Assembly (NCBI RefSeq): GCF_000330885.1
Contig: NC_020059.1
Span: 2,035,001-2,099,000, forward strand
Reading direction: 5' to 3'
DNA: 64,000 bases
Origin: Rhizobium tropici CIAT 899
GTDB lineage: Bacteria > Pseudomonadota > Alphaproteobacteria > Rhizobiales > Rhizobiaceae
In this document: positions 27,199 to 37,658 of the stretch, one piece after another
Layout: every line of letters starts with the position of its first letter
Position numbering within the stretch: position 1 is the stretch's first letter
Program-made: the position numbers and the translations under genes
The notes under the pieces: generated by a model
Database searches by the model: none
Seen by the model: the letters and a program-made list of their open reading frames with translations, nothing else
What the model was told of the DNA's origin: nothing

Positions 27199-28425
27199 GT
27201 GCTCCGCGCGACCGAGGTGGGACGATCACTCGATAGCGGAGCGCCCCCCTTGCTCGTAGCAGATCCCGAAGACCGTAATGCCGGTAGATTGCCAAGCCGC
27301 AGAGGATGGTTTGCTCCCATTGTCCGAACGCTGATCATCTGCGGTGCACTATGCGGAGGTATATGGTTCTACATCTACGGCGACCGCATTATCGGTTACG
27401 TCGAGACGGAAACCGGAGTTGGTGCCAAACCCGATCCCGCTCTGACCGCGGTCTATGAGCATTTTGACATCGCACCTTTGCCGAACATTGTTGCAGGCAG
27501 ACCTGCGATGGCAGCCGATCTCGATATGTTACGGCGAGAGCATTGTGATTGGAATGCAGTCTACAAATTCGCAGATGAGCTGACGAAGCAAGGCTATCGC
27601 CGCGAAGCGGCCAAAGTCTTCATTGCCTTCTCCGACAAGTGCAAACCGTCGAATATCGCCTTGAGCTCAGCCGCCCAAATTCTGGACGATCTCAGCGACT
27701 TCGACGAAGCGCTGAAAGTCTCGAACCAAGTGATAGCAATGTCACCGGGAATGCCTGATTTCTATTTCCAGCGTGCGCGAATTCGCCAAAATGCCAAGAA
27801 ATATCGGGACGCCATCGATGACTACTATTCGGTCATCGGCCTTACCGACAATATCGCGATACTGAACAGCGCGGTATTTGAGGGAATCTCCGCCAGCTAC
27901 CGCGAGCTTGGTGAATATTGCGAGGCGATCGGGCCGCTTCAGCTTTGGGTTTCTACCAATCCCGACCGCAACGACACAGCGATCGTGCGTGGGATCATTA
28001 AACTCTATGAAACCATGGGCAAATGCGCCTCAACCTACGCGACCGGCAGCGACCGATTTCCGACGCAGGGCAAGAACGTCATCCTTGCTAAGGTCTCGGT
28101 CAATGGCACAGAGGGCGTTTTCATCGTCGACACCGGAGCAAGCTTCGTGGCGGTGAGCAAAGCCTTCGCCGCGCGAGCCAAGCTGCCGGTCGACGGCAAC
28201 AATGGAATATCTCTTCAAACGGCAAACGGCGTTTCTCAAGCCACACGCACAACGGCGACTACCGTGAAGGTCGGGCACGTCCAGGCTAGCGATATCACGG
28301 CCGTGGTTCTCGACGACAACGCAGCACTTGGCACGGAGGTCGACGGGCTGCTCGGTCGCTCCTTCCTCTCGCGCTTCGACGTTACCTTCGGCGGCCGGGA
28401 GTGGCGAATCGAGGCGAAGAATTGA
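27199..28425 (+). CDS. Membrane-anchored TPR protein with retropepsin-like aspartic protease domain
   Basis: 408 residues from a GTG start after GAGGGAAAG. One membrane helix lies near 45-60 (IVRTLIICGALCGGIWFYIY). A helical-repeat, TPR-like middle follows at about 110-270 (KQGYREEAKVF-type hairpins; DFDEALKVSNQVIAMSPGMP, KKYRDAIDDYYSVIGLTD). The C-terminal clan AA aspartic protease domain has the active motif FIVDTGASFVAV near 313 and the closing GLLGRSFLSRFDVTF. Only one D-T-G is present, so it would act as a dimer. The family (TIGR02281-like) is common in alphaproteobacteria; the target is unknown. Confidence 0.85.
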   Translation: MLRATEVGRSLDSGAPPLLVADPEDRNAGRLPSRRGWFAPIVRTLIICGALCGGIWFYIYGDRIIGYVETETGVGAKPDPALTAVYEHFDIAPLPNIVAGRPAMAADLDMLRREHCDWNAVYKFADELTKQGYRREAAKVFIAFSDKCKPSNIALSSAAQILDDLSDFDEALKVSNQVIAMSPGMPDFYFQRARIRQNAKKYRDAIDDYYSVIGLTDNIAILNSAVFEGISASYRELGEYCEAIGPLQLWVSTNPDRNDTAIVRGIIKLYETMGKCASTYATGSDRFPTQGKNVILAKVSVNGTEGVFIVDTGASFVAVSKAFAARAKLPVDGNNGISLQTANGVSQATRTTATTVKVGHVQASDITAVVLDDNAALGTEVDGLLGRSFLSRFDVTFGGREWRIEAKN

Positions 28426-28474
28426 ACTGAATCGCCCGCTAGAGCCGCGTGACATTCCCGTACGACAGGCAACA

Positions 28475-28502
28475 AAAAGGGCGACCAATGGGCCGCCCTT
28501 TT
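28475..28502. terminator. Bidirectional terminator between convergent genes
   Basis: AAAAGGGCG (28475-28483) pairs with CGCCCTTTT (28494-28502). On the plus strand CGTTTTTC follows; on the minus strand the stem is followed by TTTTTGTTG. It serves both the protease-like gene and the L,D-transpeptidase gene. Confidence 0.8.
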
Positions 28503-28525
28503 CGTTTTTCTCCGCTGAACAGACT

Positions 28526-30424
28526 TTAGATCTGGGCAGTGCGTGCCTTTGAGGTCGCATCGAGCGCCTTCTGCGTGGCGGCGTCACGATCGTAGACGTC
28601 GTTGAAGTACTGGATAACGCCGTCCTTGTTCGGCCACGCGGTGAAATAGGCGATGTAGATCGGGAATTTCTGCGGCACGGCCACTGCCTTGTTCTGGCCG
28701 GTGGCGATCTGCTTGGCGATATCGTCGACCGTCGTGTTCAGCACGGCGGCGGCCATCGCGCGCGGATCGGCAAGGCGGACGCAGCCGTGGCTGAGTGCGC
28801 GCATATCCTTCTTGAAGAAGCTCTTCTGCGGCGTGTCGTGCATGTAGATCGCATGCGAGTTCGGGAAGAGGATCTTCAATTCACCGAGTGCGTTGTCGCT
28901 GCTCGGCGGCTGGCGAACCGAGATGCTCTTCGTCGAGCCGTACCAGTCGACGCTGGACGATGCGACGGCGCGGCCGCCGACTTCGACCTGATAGCCCATC
29001 CGGTCGAGATAGTTCGGATCGGAACGCAGCTTCGGCAGCATCTCGTTGATGATGATCGACTGCGGAACGCCCCAGAACGGATTGAATTCGACCGTCTGCA
29101 CCTGATTTTCGAAGAAGAAGGTCTGGTGCTGCTTGCTGCCGACGACGACGCGCATCGACAGCTGCTCCTGGTTGTTATTGTAGTAATAGACCATGAAAGC
29201 CGGCTGGTTGATGAAGACATAGCGCGGGCCAAGCTCAGGCGGCAGCCAGCGCAGCTGCTCCATGGCGATGACCAGCTTCTGGATCTTCACGTCATTGTTC
29301 TCGCCGACCATGGCGCGAACGGAGGACGAGCCGATCACGCCGTCAGCCGTCAGACCCTTCTCGCGCTGGAAGTCTTCAACCAGCGACACGAGTTCGGGCG
29401 TATAGTCCGGCGTACCCAGATAGGCATCGAAAAGATCGGCATGGGCAGCCTTCAGCGCATCCGATCCGCGATGCTGGATCGCCTTGACGATGTTGACCAT
29501 TTCCGGCGAGCTGCCACCTGGCTTCAGAATTCCGGTCAGCGAAATGCTGATATGGCTGCCGTCCGACCCGGATTCCGCACGCAGCTTGGCGAGTTCCGCC
29601 TTTAAGGCTTGGAATTGCTGATTGGACGGGTTGCGGCTGTTGAGATAAGCCGGAACATCCGGGCTGGCGCGCAATACATCAAGCATCGCCGTCAGATTGA
29701 CATCCTTGCGCTTGAAGTCGTGATAGCCGGAAATCTTGTTCGGATCGAGACGACCGCGAACCGTATCCTGGACGAACATCAATATCTTGCTCGACAGCGC
29801 GAGCTCGAATTGCATGAGCGCGCGATCGCGCATGACCGGATCGGCGTTTTCCGCATCGGCACTAGGCAAAGTTACTGCATAATCGGCGGGATCGAGGCCG
29901 ACGGAACCCGCATCGGCAAGAGCCGCCATAGCAGCCTTCGCCTTGTCGCTGACGGCATGATCGGCAACCCAGAGAAGCGGCTTGCTCTGATCGGCGTAAT
30001 AGGCTTCGATCGCCTTGGCGATGTCATTGGTCGCCATGACGCGCGCATCTGCCAGATAGCGGCGCTGCGAAATCCCGGCATCGACCGCGACCGGCGAGGG
30101 AGAAGCATCTGCAACGGCACCGGTCACGACCGGGTCGGCGAAATGCGCCGTCGACACCAGGCGCATCTGGTCGGCCTTATAGGTATAATATTTCGGCGCA
30201 TCGACGGTCGGGAGCGGCTGTTTCGCCCGCGGAGGCTGATCAGGATCCAGCGTCTGCACCGGATTGACAGGAACGGGAGCCGAAACCTGCGTGCTCTGCT
30301 GACGGCCCTGGCCGCCACGGATGAAATCCATGAGGGTCATGGCACTTGCAGAGGTTGCGCCTATCGAAGAAAGGCAACAGGAGAGAGCCAGGACGGATGC
30401 GGTGGCTTTGGAAGCAAGTTTCAT
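28526..30424 (-). CDS. Murein L,D-transpeptidase (YcbB/LdtD-like)
   Basis: 632 residues from the ATG at 30424 (MKLASKATASVLALSCCLSS), a signal peptide ending at ASA-MT. Domains: a scaffold region, a peptidoglycan-binding unit near 370-400 (EDFQREKGLTADGVIGSSSV), then the YkuD catalytic domain with YMHDTPQKSFF and SHGCVRLADPRAMA carrying the nucleophile Cys. This is the order of E. coli LdtD (YcbB), which makes 3-3 crosslinks in peptidoglycan. Rhizobiales rely heavily on such crosslinks for polar growth, so several paralogues are expected. Single gene with its own terminator. Confidence 0.92.
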   Translation of the reverse strand: MKLASKATASVLALSCCLSSIGATSASAMTLMDFIRGGQGRQQSTQVSAPVPVNPVQTLDPDQPPRAKQPLPTVDAPKYYTYKADQMRLVSTAHFADPVVTGAVADASPSPVAVDAGISQRRYLADARVMATNDIAKAIEAYYADQSKPLLWVADHAVSDKAKAAMAALADAGSVGLDPADYAVTLPSADAENADPVMRDRALMQFELALSSKILMFVQDTVRGRLDPNKISGYHDFKRKDVNLTAMLDVLRASPDVPAYLNSRNPSNQQFQALKAELAKLRAESGSDGSHISISLTGILKPGGSSPEMVNIVKAIQHRGSDALKAAHADLFDAYLGTPDYTPELVSLVEDFQREKGLTADGVIGSSSVRAMVGENNDVKIQKLVIAMEQLRWLPPELGPRYVFINQPAFMVYYYNNNQEQLSMRVVVGSKQHQTFFFENQVQTVEFNPFWGVPQSIIINEMLPKLRSDPNYLDRMGYQVEVGGRAVASSSVDWYGSTKSISVRQPPSSDNALGELKILFPNSHAIYMHDTPQKSFFKKDMRALSHGCVRLADPRAMAAAVLNTTVDDIAKQIATGQNKAVAVPQKFPIYIAYFTAWPNKDGVIQYFNDVYDRDAATQKALDATSKARTAQI

Positions 30425-30826
30425 TCTGTAATCAGTCCCTGTATCGTGCGATGACTTCGAGCTTGACGGTGCTGTTTTCAACTCGGCCGCGATGTCTTCG
30501 ACATCGTATACTCACACTATGAAAACGGCGAGACCCGCCTTTCGTTCAATGCCTCAACTTCATGTGACGAAGCGATGGCGTCTTTCGCGGCTCACTCCAC
30601 ACAAAAATATGAAATTATTGGTTAATGCTTTATTGAATTTTCGGAGACTTTTTAAGCGGCCGAAAATGCGTGTCCGTTAATATATGCGCAGCGTGTTAAA
30701 AAGAGCACGCCGCACCGAGCAAAACATGACTAGAATAGTCATCAAATAGCGCTTTGATATTTTCATAGGGCTCTTTCGGACCTATATGAGCTGCTATCCG
30801 TCTCAATGGAAAGCAGGACCAGGAAG
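30425..30826. other. Divergent promoter region before the L,D-transpeptidase gene and fumC
   Basis: 402 bases, AT-rich (especially 30590-30720), with no supported gene; a 62-codon plus-strand frame at 30492 has no ribosome site and an odd Lys/Arg-rich product. It holds the perfect palindrome at 30726-30742 and must contain promoters for both flanking genes. Confidence 0.5.
30726..30742. promoter_or_regulatory. Palindromic site upstream of fumC
   Basis: ATGACTAGAATAGTCAT is a perfect inverted repeat (7-base arms, 3-base centre) about 85 bases before the fumC ATG. A second, shorter inverted repeat ATCAAA/TTTGAT overlaps its end (30741-30746 with 30753-30758). The layout suits a dimeric regulator; none is identified. 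Confidence 0.4.
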
Positions 30827-32218
30827 ATGACCCCCATCCGCACCGAAACCGATACATTTGGCCCGATCGAGGTCGCCAGCGACCGTTACTGGGGCGCGCA
30901 GGCGCAACGCTCGCTCGGCAATTTCAAGATCGGCTGGGAAAAGCAGCCGCTATCGGTCGTGCGCGCCCTCGGCATCGTCAAGCAGGCGGCCGCGCGCGCC
31001 AACATGGAGCTCGGCCAGCTCGACCCGGCGCTTGGCAAGGCGATCGTCGAGGCGGCGCAGGAAGTCATCGACGGCAAGCTCAATGAGCATTTTCCGCTTG
31101 TGGTCTGGCAGACCGGCTCGGGCACGCAGTCGAACATGAACGCCAATGAGGTGATTTCGAACCGTGCGATCGAAATGCTCGGCGGCGTCATCGGCTCGAA
31201 GAAGCCGGTGCATCCGAACGACCATGTGAACATGAGCCAATCGTCGAACGACACCTATCCCACGGCCATGCACATCGCCTGCGCCGAGCAGATCGCCCAT
31301 CACCTGCTGCCGGCTCTGCGGCATTTGCATGCTGCTTTGGAAAAGAAGGTCGCCGACTTCGCCCATATCATCAAGATCGGGCGCACTCATACGCAGGATG
31401 CAACGCCGCTGACGCTCGGCCAGGAATTCTCCGGCTATGCCGCGCAGGTCGCCTCCTCGATCAAGCGCATCGAGCTGACGCTGCCTGGCCTTTGCGAACT
31501 CGCCCAGGGCGGCACCGCGGTCGGAACCGGGCTCAACGCGCCGATCGGCTTTGCCGAAAAGGTCGCCGACGAGATCGCCAAAATCACTGGCCTGTCCTTC
31601 GTGACTGCCCCGAACAAGTTCGAAGCGCTGGCCGCGCATGACTCGATGGTCTTCAGCCACGGCGCCATCAATGCCGCAGCGGCAGCCCTCTTCAAAATTG
31701 CCAACGATATCCGCTTACTCGGTTCCGGCCCGCGCGCCGGTCTCGGCGAACTGGCGCTGCCGGAAAACGAACCGGGCTCGTCGATCATGCCGGGCAAGGT
31801 CAACCCGACCCAGTGCGAGGCGCTGACGCAGGTCTGCATTCAAGTCTTCGGCAACAATGCCGCGCTGACCTTTGCCGGCAGCCAGGGCCATTTCGAGCTC
31901 AACGTCTACAATCCGATGATGGCCTACAATTTCCTGCAGTCGGTGCAGTTGCTCGGCGATGCCGCCGTCTCCTTCACGGATAATTGCGTCGTCGGCATCG
32001 AAGCGCGCGAGGACAACCTCAAGGCTGGCCTGGAGCGCTCCCTGATGCTGGTCACCGCACTGGCTCCGAAGATCGGCTACGACAACGCCGCCAAGATCGC
32101 CAAGACGGCGCACAAGAATGGCACGACCCTGAAGGAAGAAGCGCTGGCAAGCGGATTGGTGTCTTCGGAAGAATATGACGCCATCGTCCGCCCGGAAACG
32201 ATGATCGGCCCGAAGTAG
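30827..32218 (+). CDS. fumC: Fumarate hydratase, class II
   Basis: Iron-free, oxygen-stable fumarase of the TCA cycle (fumarate to malate). 463 residues from the ATG at 30827 after AGGAAG; the frame runs back to 30806. Signatures: [20 protein letters not shown] (active-site loop), [37 protein letters not shown] and the superfamily signature [16 protein letters not shown]. Full family length. It is followed by a nested inverted repeat and then a class I fumarase on the same strand. Confidence 0.97.
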   Translation: MTPIRTETDTFGPIEVASDRYWGAQAQRSLGNFKIGWEKQPLSVVRALGIVKQAAARANMELGQLDPALGKAIVEAAQEVIDGKLNEHFPLVVWQTGSGTQSNMNANEVISNRAIEMLGGVIGSKKPVHPNDHVNMSQSSNDTYPTAMHIACAEQIAHHLLPALRHLHAALEKKVADFAHIIKIGRTHTQDATPLTLGQEFSGYAAQVASSIKRIELTLPGLCELAQGGTAVGTGLNAPIGFAEKVADEIAKITGLSFVTAPNKFEALAAHDSMVFSHGAINAAAAALFKIANDIRLLGSGPRAGLGELALPENEPGSSIMPGKVNPTQCEALTQVCIQVFGNNAALTFAGSQGHFELNVYNPMMAYNFLQSVQLLGDAAVSFTDNCVVGIEAREDNLKAGLERSLMLVTALAPKIGYDNAAKIAKTAHKNGTTLKEEALASGLVSSEEYDAIVRPETMIGPK

Positions 32219-32570
32219 ATCCCGGTTTGAGATGATCAGGCACATTCGCGTCTGACGTAACGGTCTCCCTGGCCCCTCACCCTAGCCCTCTCCCCGCAGG
32301 CGGGGAGAGGGAGTTTACCGCGTTAAACAGTGAATCCCCCTTGGCGGAACAGCATTGTCTTTGCACGGTCATCCCCTCTCCCCGCATGAGCGGGGAGAGG
32401 GCTAGGGTGAGGGGCCGGGCACAAGATCTCAACGTCAAAAGATCCACCCGACCTGCGCATCTCCCATTTTTGAGATTTCAACTTATCAGCCAAACAATTG
32501 CTTTTGCCTCAAGCCGGATTTAGATCGTTTCCAAACATCTTCCCCGCCATCCGGCTTGAAAGGTTTCCAC
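32219..32570. other. Spacer between the two fumarase genes
   Basis: 352 bases. Most of it is the palindromic repeat at 32271-32416; the rest (32417-32560) is AT-rich leader and probable promoter for the class I fumarase. A 60-codon frame at 32341 runs through the repeat and is not credible. Confidence 0.6.
32271..32416. repeat. Nested palindromic intergenic element between fumC and the class I fumarase gene
   Basis: The 27 bases at 32271-32297 (beginning GGCCCCTCACCCTAGCCC) are perfectly repeated inverted at 32390-32416. Each end also has its own hairpin: CCCTCTCCCCG/CGGGGAGAGGG at 32286-32311 with a 4-base loop, and CCCTCTCCCCGC/GCGGGGAGAGGG at 32374-32401. The 92 bases between the two 27-base arms have no frame with coding features. 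The CCCTCACCCTAGCCC wording recurs between genes in many alphaproteobacterial genomes, as I recall. It looks like a small non-autonomous or REP/MITE-type repeat and may also end fumC transcription. Confidence 0.8.
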
Positions 32571-34178
<1,608 letters not shown>

Positions 34179-34205
34179 AATAGCTGTTTTGAATTGAGCA
34201 TATCA

Positions 34206-34229
34206 AAAGGGGCGCATCGGCGCCCCTTT
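34206..34229 (+). terminator. Terminator after the class I fumarase gene
   Basis: AAAGGGGCGC (34206-34215) and GCGCCCCTTT (34220-34229) form a perfect 10-base stem with an ATCG loop, 27 bases past the stop. The T-run after it is short. Confidence 0.75.
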
Positions 34230-34374
34230 CTGTAAAACCCTCTTCAATTGTATTATTTTTGAATAAAACCATAGTGACCGAGGATTATTCATAATCACAT
34301 TCTTAATATTTTCTCAAAGAATCTTTGCATAGATAAAGAAGAGATTTAACAAATACATGTTACGGAGCTCATCG

Positions 34375-35442
34375 ATGAGTACCGCGATTGCGCCGAAGGC
34401 GCAGATTCCCGACGTGGCAGGGCAAATTACCTACGCCATGCGATCCATGGGGGTCGCACCTATTCCGCGCAATTACGAACTTTTCTACGAAGCTTATATC
34501 GGCTCCAATCCCACTCTTACGCGTGAACTGGCAGCTCTGGGCAAAAACGCCACCCAGGAGGAGCTGGACGCGATCGGCGCCAAGTATTTTCCGCATCATG
34601 CGGCTCGTGTCTTCGATGAAGCGCATACCCGCCTCGCCTCCGAACTCGATGCCGTCCTGCGCGCCCTGCGTCAGGAACAGACAACACTCGAAAGCTATAA
34701 CCGCCTGCTCGGCGAAACCAGTGAAAGCATAAGCTCCAGAAGCCACAACAGCGCCGAACTGCTGCGTAGCGCCATTGACATGCTCGCCACAGCAACAGGC
34801 GATACGATGGCTCACGGTGAAAAGACCGTCGAGCATGTCGTGGAGCGCAGCCAGGAAATGGATCTGGTCCGCAAGGAGCTGGACGAATACAAGCGCATCG
34901 CCAACACCGATTCGCTAACCCGGCTTTCCAACCGCCGCGCCTTCGAGGACCGGCTGATCTGCATCTTCGACAACCAGCTTACCCGGCCGACGACCGCTCT
35001 GGTTCTTGCCGATATCGATCACTTCAAGCGAGTCAACGACACGTTCGGCCACCCGGTCGGCGACAAGATTCTCGCCACCGTCGCCTCCATCATCCGCGCC
35101 AATGTACGTCGCGACGTTTTCGTCGCCCGCGTCGGAGGCGAGGAATTCGCTCTCATTCTGGAAGCCACCAGCATCGAGGAAGTCACGACGGTTTGCGAGC
35201 GGATCCGTCGCACCCTGGAGGCGACGCCGTTCAAGAATTCGCGCACGAGAGTTGACTATGGTCCGATCACCCTCTCCCTCGGCATCTGTATGGCTTCGGA
35301 AGCAGCCGATTCCGGGGAACTATATAACAAGGCCGATCTGGCGCTTTACTGCGCCAAGAATGCCGGCCGCAATTGCAGCAGCGTCTATCAAGATGGCATG
35401 CAGAAGGATTTCACCAAAAGTTGGCTCATCTACAAGAATTAG
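34375..35442 (+). CDS. GGDEF-domain diguanylate cyclase
   Basis: 355 residues from the ATG at 34375, preceded by GGAG. Residues 1-180 form a helical, soluble domain without known name (YAMRSMGVAPIPRNYELFYE; DEAHTRLASELDAVLRALRQ). The GGDEF domain starts at about 185 (ANTDSLTRLSNRRAFEDRL), has ADIDHFKRVNDTFGHPVGD and the intact active site RVGGEEFALIL, so it should make c-di-GMP from GTP. The usual R-x-x-D inhibitory site just upstream is not seen (VRRDVFVARV), suggesting weak product inhibition. No membrane segment; monocistronic. Confidence 0.92.
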   Translation: MSTAIAPKAQIPDVAGQITYAMRSMGVAPIPRNYELFYEAYIGSNPTLTRELAALGKNATQEELDAIGAKYFPHHAARVFDEAHTRLASELDAVLRALRQEQTTLESYNRLLGETSESISSRSHNSAELLRSAIDMLATATGDTMAHGEKTVEHVVERSQEMDLVRKELDEYKRIANTDSLTRLSNRRAFEDRLICIFDNQLTRPTTALVLADIDHFKRVNDTFGHPVGDKILATVASIIRANVRRDVFVARVGGEEFALILEATSIEEVTTVCERIRRTLEATPFKNSRTRVDYGPITLSLGICMASEAADSGELYNKADLALYCAKNAGRNCSSVYQDGMQKDFTKSWLIYKN

Positions 35443-35496
35443 AAGCGAAGCCAACCAACCTCCGGCGCTGCTTTCCCGGGCATGCCGGCGGCTTGC

Positions 35497-36105
35497 TCAC
35501 CAGAGTGTCTTGGCTGCCCGTACGGGCGCCTCGCGATCATAAGTCTCCTGATCGAAATCGGCCTTCGCCGCCTTCAGCATCATACCCGGCGATGGCAGGC
35601 TTGCCGGATCGACGAACCGTTCCGCATTCCACAGCTCGGCCCGCATAATCGCGCGCGCACACTGGAAATAGACTTCCCCGATCGTAATCACGACAACGCA
35701 GCGCGGATGCTTGCCATCCATCTCGAAACTGTCGAGCAAGGCGGGGTCGATCGAGACGGCTGCCCGACCATTGAGCCGCATCGTCGTATTCGATCCCGGG
35801 ATGAGAAATATCAGCGCTATGCGCGGGTCGCGCACGATATTCGCAAGAGAGTCGACGCGGTTGTTGCCGCGCCAATCCGGCAGATGCAGGGTCTTCTCAT
35901 CCTCCACGCGAACGACTCCACCCAAGTCGCCACGCGGTGAGCAATCAAGCCCCTCAGGCCCGACCGTTGCCAGCGCCATGAAGGGCGATGCTTCGATCAT
36001 TTGGCGATAGAGCGGTGTCAGGGCGCTCGTGACCTTGGTGATCGACGCCTCGCCGGCGTCGCCATAGAGCTGCTTCAGTTCCTCGACGGATGTGACGATG
36101 TGCAT
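35497..36105 (-). CDS. PPOX-type FMN-dependent flavoprotein
   Basis: 202 residues. Split-barrel flavin-binding fold of the pyridoxamine 5'-phosphate oxidase superfamily: PFMALATVGPEGLDCSPRGD, LPDWRGNNRVDSLANIVRDP, IALIFLIPGSNTTMRLNGRA and YFQCARAIMRAELWN. The wording fits the MSMEG_1061 (TIGR04025) group rather than PdxH. Substrate unknown; likely a small-molecule oxidoreductase. Convergent with the cyclase gene. Confidence 0.88.
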   Translation of the reverse strand: MHIVTSVEELKQLYGDAGEASITKVTSALTPLYRQMIEASPFMALATVGPEGLDCSPRGDLGGVVRVEDEKTLHLPDWRGNNRVDSLANIVRDPRIALIFLIPGSNTTMRLNGRAAVSIDPALLDSFEMDGKHPRCVVVITIGEVYFQCARAIMRAELWNAERFVDPASLPSPGMMLKAAKADFDQETYDREAPVRAAKTLW

Positions 36106-36161
36106 GCGGCCTCACGCTTCTCTGTGGCGTTCCACTCGGATCCGGGGCGGCGCAGGCATTA

Positions 36162-37127
36162 TTATGACGAGCGACGCAGCGGAGTTCGGTAGAACGATAA
36201 CACTGTCCCGTCATGATTTTCGAGCGGATTTTCCTTCTGGATATCTTCGGTAAGAAAGTCCTGGATGGCGTCGAACACGGGTGCGGCGCTGACGATTCGC
36301 CGATGCCCGAAGCCGTTGGCCCAGAAGAGACGGACATGCGGACCCTCGGCCGCATAGCCGCGCGCATGATCGGCGCTCACCTCCTTGTCATCCTCGGCAT
36401 GGATGACGAGAACAGGCCGGCTCGGGTCCAGCCGGCCATGCTTCTGGTCATAGGAAACAAGCGTCCTGCCCGTTATCAGGCGAACCTCGTCTTCCAGGGC
36501 CGCCTGGGTCGCAGGTCCGAGCCGCATCAGTCGGCCGAAATCCTTGAACAGCCAGCCCATGGCGCTCGGCGCACCGATCAACACAAGCTTGCCCGGACGA
36601 AGCGGCTCGATATCGGGCAGAAAGCCCGCGGATGCCAGTGCCAGGGCTGCCCCACCAAAGGAGTGTCCGATCGCGGCATCGAAGGCTCCGAAGCGCGCCG
36701 ACGCCGCCGCGATAGCGCAAACGGCCAAACGCACATTCAGGAACCGACCGGCCGATCGCCCATGGCCAGGCAGATCGAGCGAGATCACTTCTGCCCCACT
36801 ATCGGCAACGAATGCAGCGAGTTCGGACATGTATTCACTGCTGGAGCCCCAGCCATGTACGACGAGATAGCGCCTGCGCGGTCCCTTGGCGCCGCCATTG
36901 AAACGGTAAGCCATGGCGCGGCCGCCGGAAAACGGCAGCATCACCTGCTCTGCCGCGAGAAGACGCTGCCTGCCTTCCATATGCGCCGCCTTGGCCCTCG
37001 AGGCGCGCGGACGACGCGATGGCGTCAGACAGAAAAGCCGGAAAGCCGCCTTGCCGGCGAGCCGTGGAGACAGCCTTTCGAGACCGGCGAGACCCGACCG
37101 GGTGACCTTGAGCGCAAAGGATGGCAT
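36162..37127 (-). CDS. Alpha/beta-hydrolase
   Basis: 321 residues from the ATG at 37127; the frame runs on upstream through the operator region. After an N-terminal basic region the hydrolase core shows the oxyanion segment YLVVHGWGSSSEY (near 95), the nucleophile elbow AIGHSFGGAALAL (Ser near 170), the acid in LVIHAEDDKEVSADHA and the catalytic His in ANGFGHRRIV. A full Ser-Asp-His triad is therefore present. Substrate unknown. It is divergent from a MarR regulator with a shared 45-base region holding a palindromic operator, which suggests control by it. Confidence 0.9.
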   Translation of the reverse strand: MPSFALKVTRSGLAGLERLSPRLAGKAAFRLFCLTPSRRPRASRAKAAHMEGRQRLLAAEQVMLPFSGGRAMAYRFNGGAKGPRRRYLVVHGWGSSSEYMSELAAFVADSGAEVISLDLPGHGRSAGRFLNVRLAVCAIAAASARFGAFDAAIGHSFGGAALALASAGFLPDIEPLRPGKLVLIGAPSAMGWLFKDFGRLMRLGPATQAALEDEVRLITGRTLVSYDQKHGRLDPSRPVLVIHAEDDKEVSADHARGYAAEGPHVRLFWANGFGHRRIVSAAPVFDAIQDFLTEDIQKENPLENHDGTVLSFYRTPLRRSS

Positions 37128-37143
37128 AGTGGGAATCCGATAA

Positions 37144-37179
37144 TGTTCAACTATGAACAATAAAGTACAACGATGAACA
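37144..37179. promoter_or_regulatory. MarR operator candidate in the hydrolase/MarR divergent region
   Basis: TGTTCAACTATGAACA (37144-37159) is a perfect inverted repeat with 6-base arms. A second, half-conserved copy, GTACAACGATGAACA, lies 20 bases on (37165-37179) and overlaps the MarR start codon. Two tandem sites in a 45-base shared promoter are the classic arrangement for MarR autoregulation together with its divergent target. Confidence 0.65.
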
Positions 37180-37658
37180 AAAATCAATCCCTTCCCTGGG
37201 ACCATCCGCGTTTTCGAAGCTGGATCGCCGTGGCGCGCGCCTGTCAGCTGATGCAACAATCGCTCGGACGGGCATTGGCGCATCTCGACATCAAGCCGCC
37301 GCACCTCGACATTCTCGTCAACCTGTTTCGCTTTGAAGGCATTTCCCAGCAGGAACTTGCCCGCAAGCTATTGGTCGGCCGCTCCAACATGAGCATGTTG
37401 TTGCCGCAGATGGAAAAGCGGGGGCTGATCGAACGCCGTGGCGATCGTCTCGACAAGCGAGTGCTCCGCCTCTACCTGACCGAGGAAGGGCGGCGCGTGA
37501 CGGAAGAGGCCATGACCATCCAGACCACGCTCATCGACCGGATGCTCTCGGATGCGCCAATCGAAGAGTGCGAAGCGATCACCGTGCATATGGAGCGCGT
37601 CGTCAGCCTCCTGATGCAGGAAGAGCGTGAACCACTGGAGCCTGTCGGCGATCAGTGA
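37173..37658 (+). CDS. MarR-family transcriptional regulator
   Basis: 161 residues. Winged helix-turn-helix: HLDILVNLFRFEGISQQELA, RKLLVGRSNMSMLLPQMEKR (recognition helix), GLIERRGDRLDKRVLRLYLT (wing). Long N- and C-terminal helices serve dimerisation. MarR proteins usually repress themselves and a neighbour until a phenolic or other hydrophobic ligand, or an oxidant, releases them. It is divergent from the hydrolase and its 3' end overlaps the LtrA gene by 7 bases, tail to tail. Confidence 0.93.
   Translation: MNKNQSLPWDHPRFRSWIAVARACQLMQQSLGRALAHLDIKPPHLDILVNLFRFEGISQQELARKLLVGRSNMSMLLPQMEKRGLIERRGDRLDKRVLRLYLTEEGRRVTEEAMTIQTTLIDRMLSDAPIEECEAITVHMERVVSLLMQEEREPLEPVGDQ

Noticed and set aside
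30492..30680. A 62-codon frame between the L,D-transpeptidase gene and fumC
   Set aside because: No ribosome site, AT-rich non-native codon use, Lys/Arg-rich product; better explained as promoter DNA.
32341..32523. A 60-codon frame inside the fumarase spacer
   Set aside because: It reads through the palindromic repeat and has no start signal.
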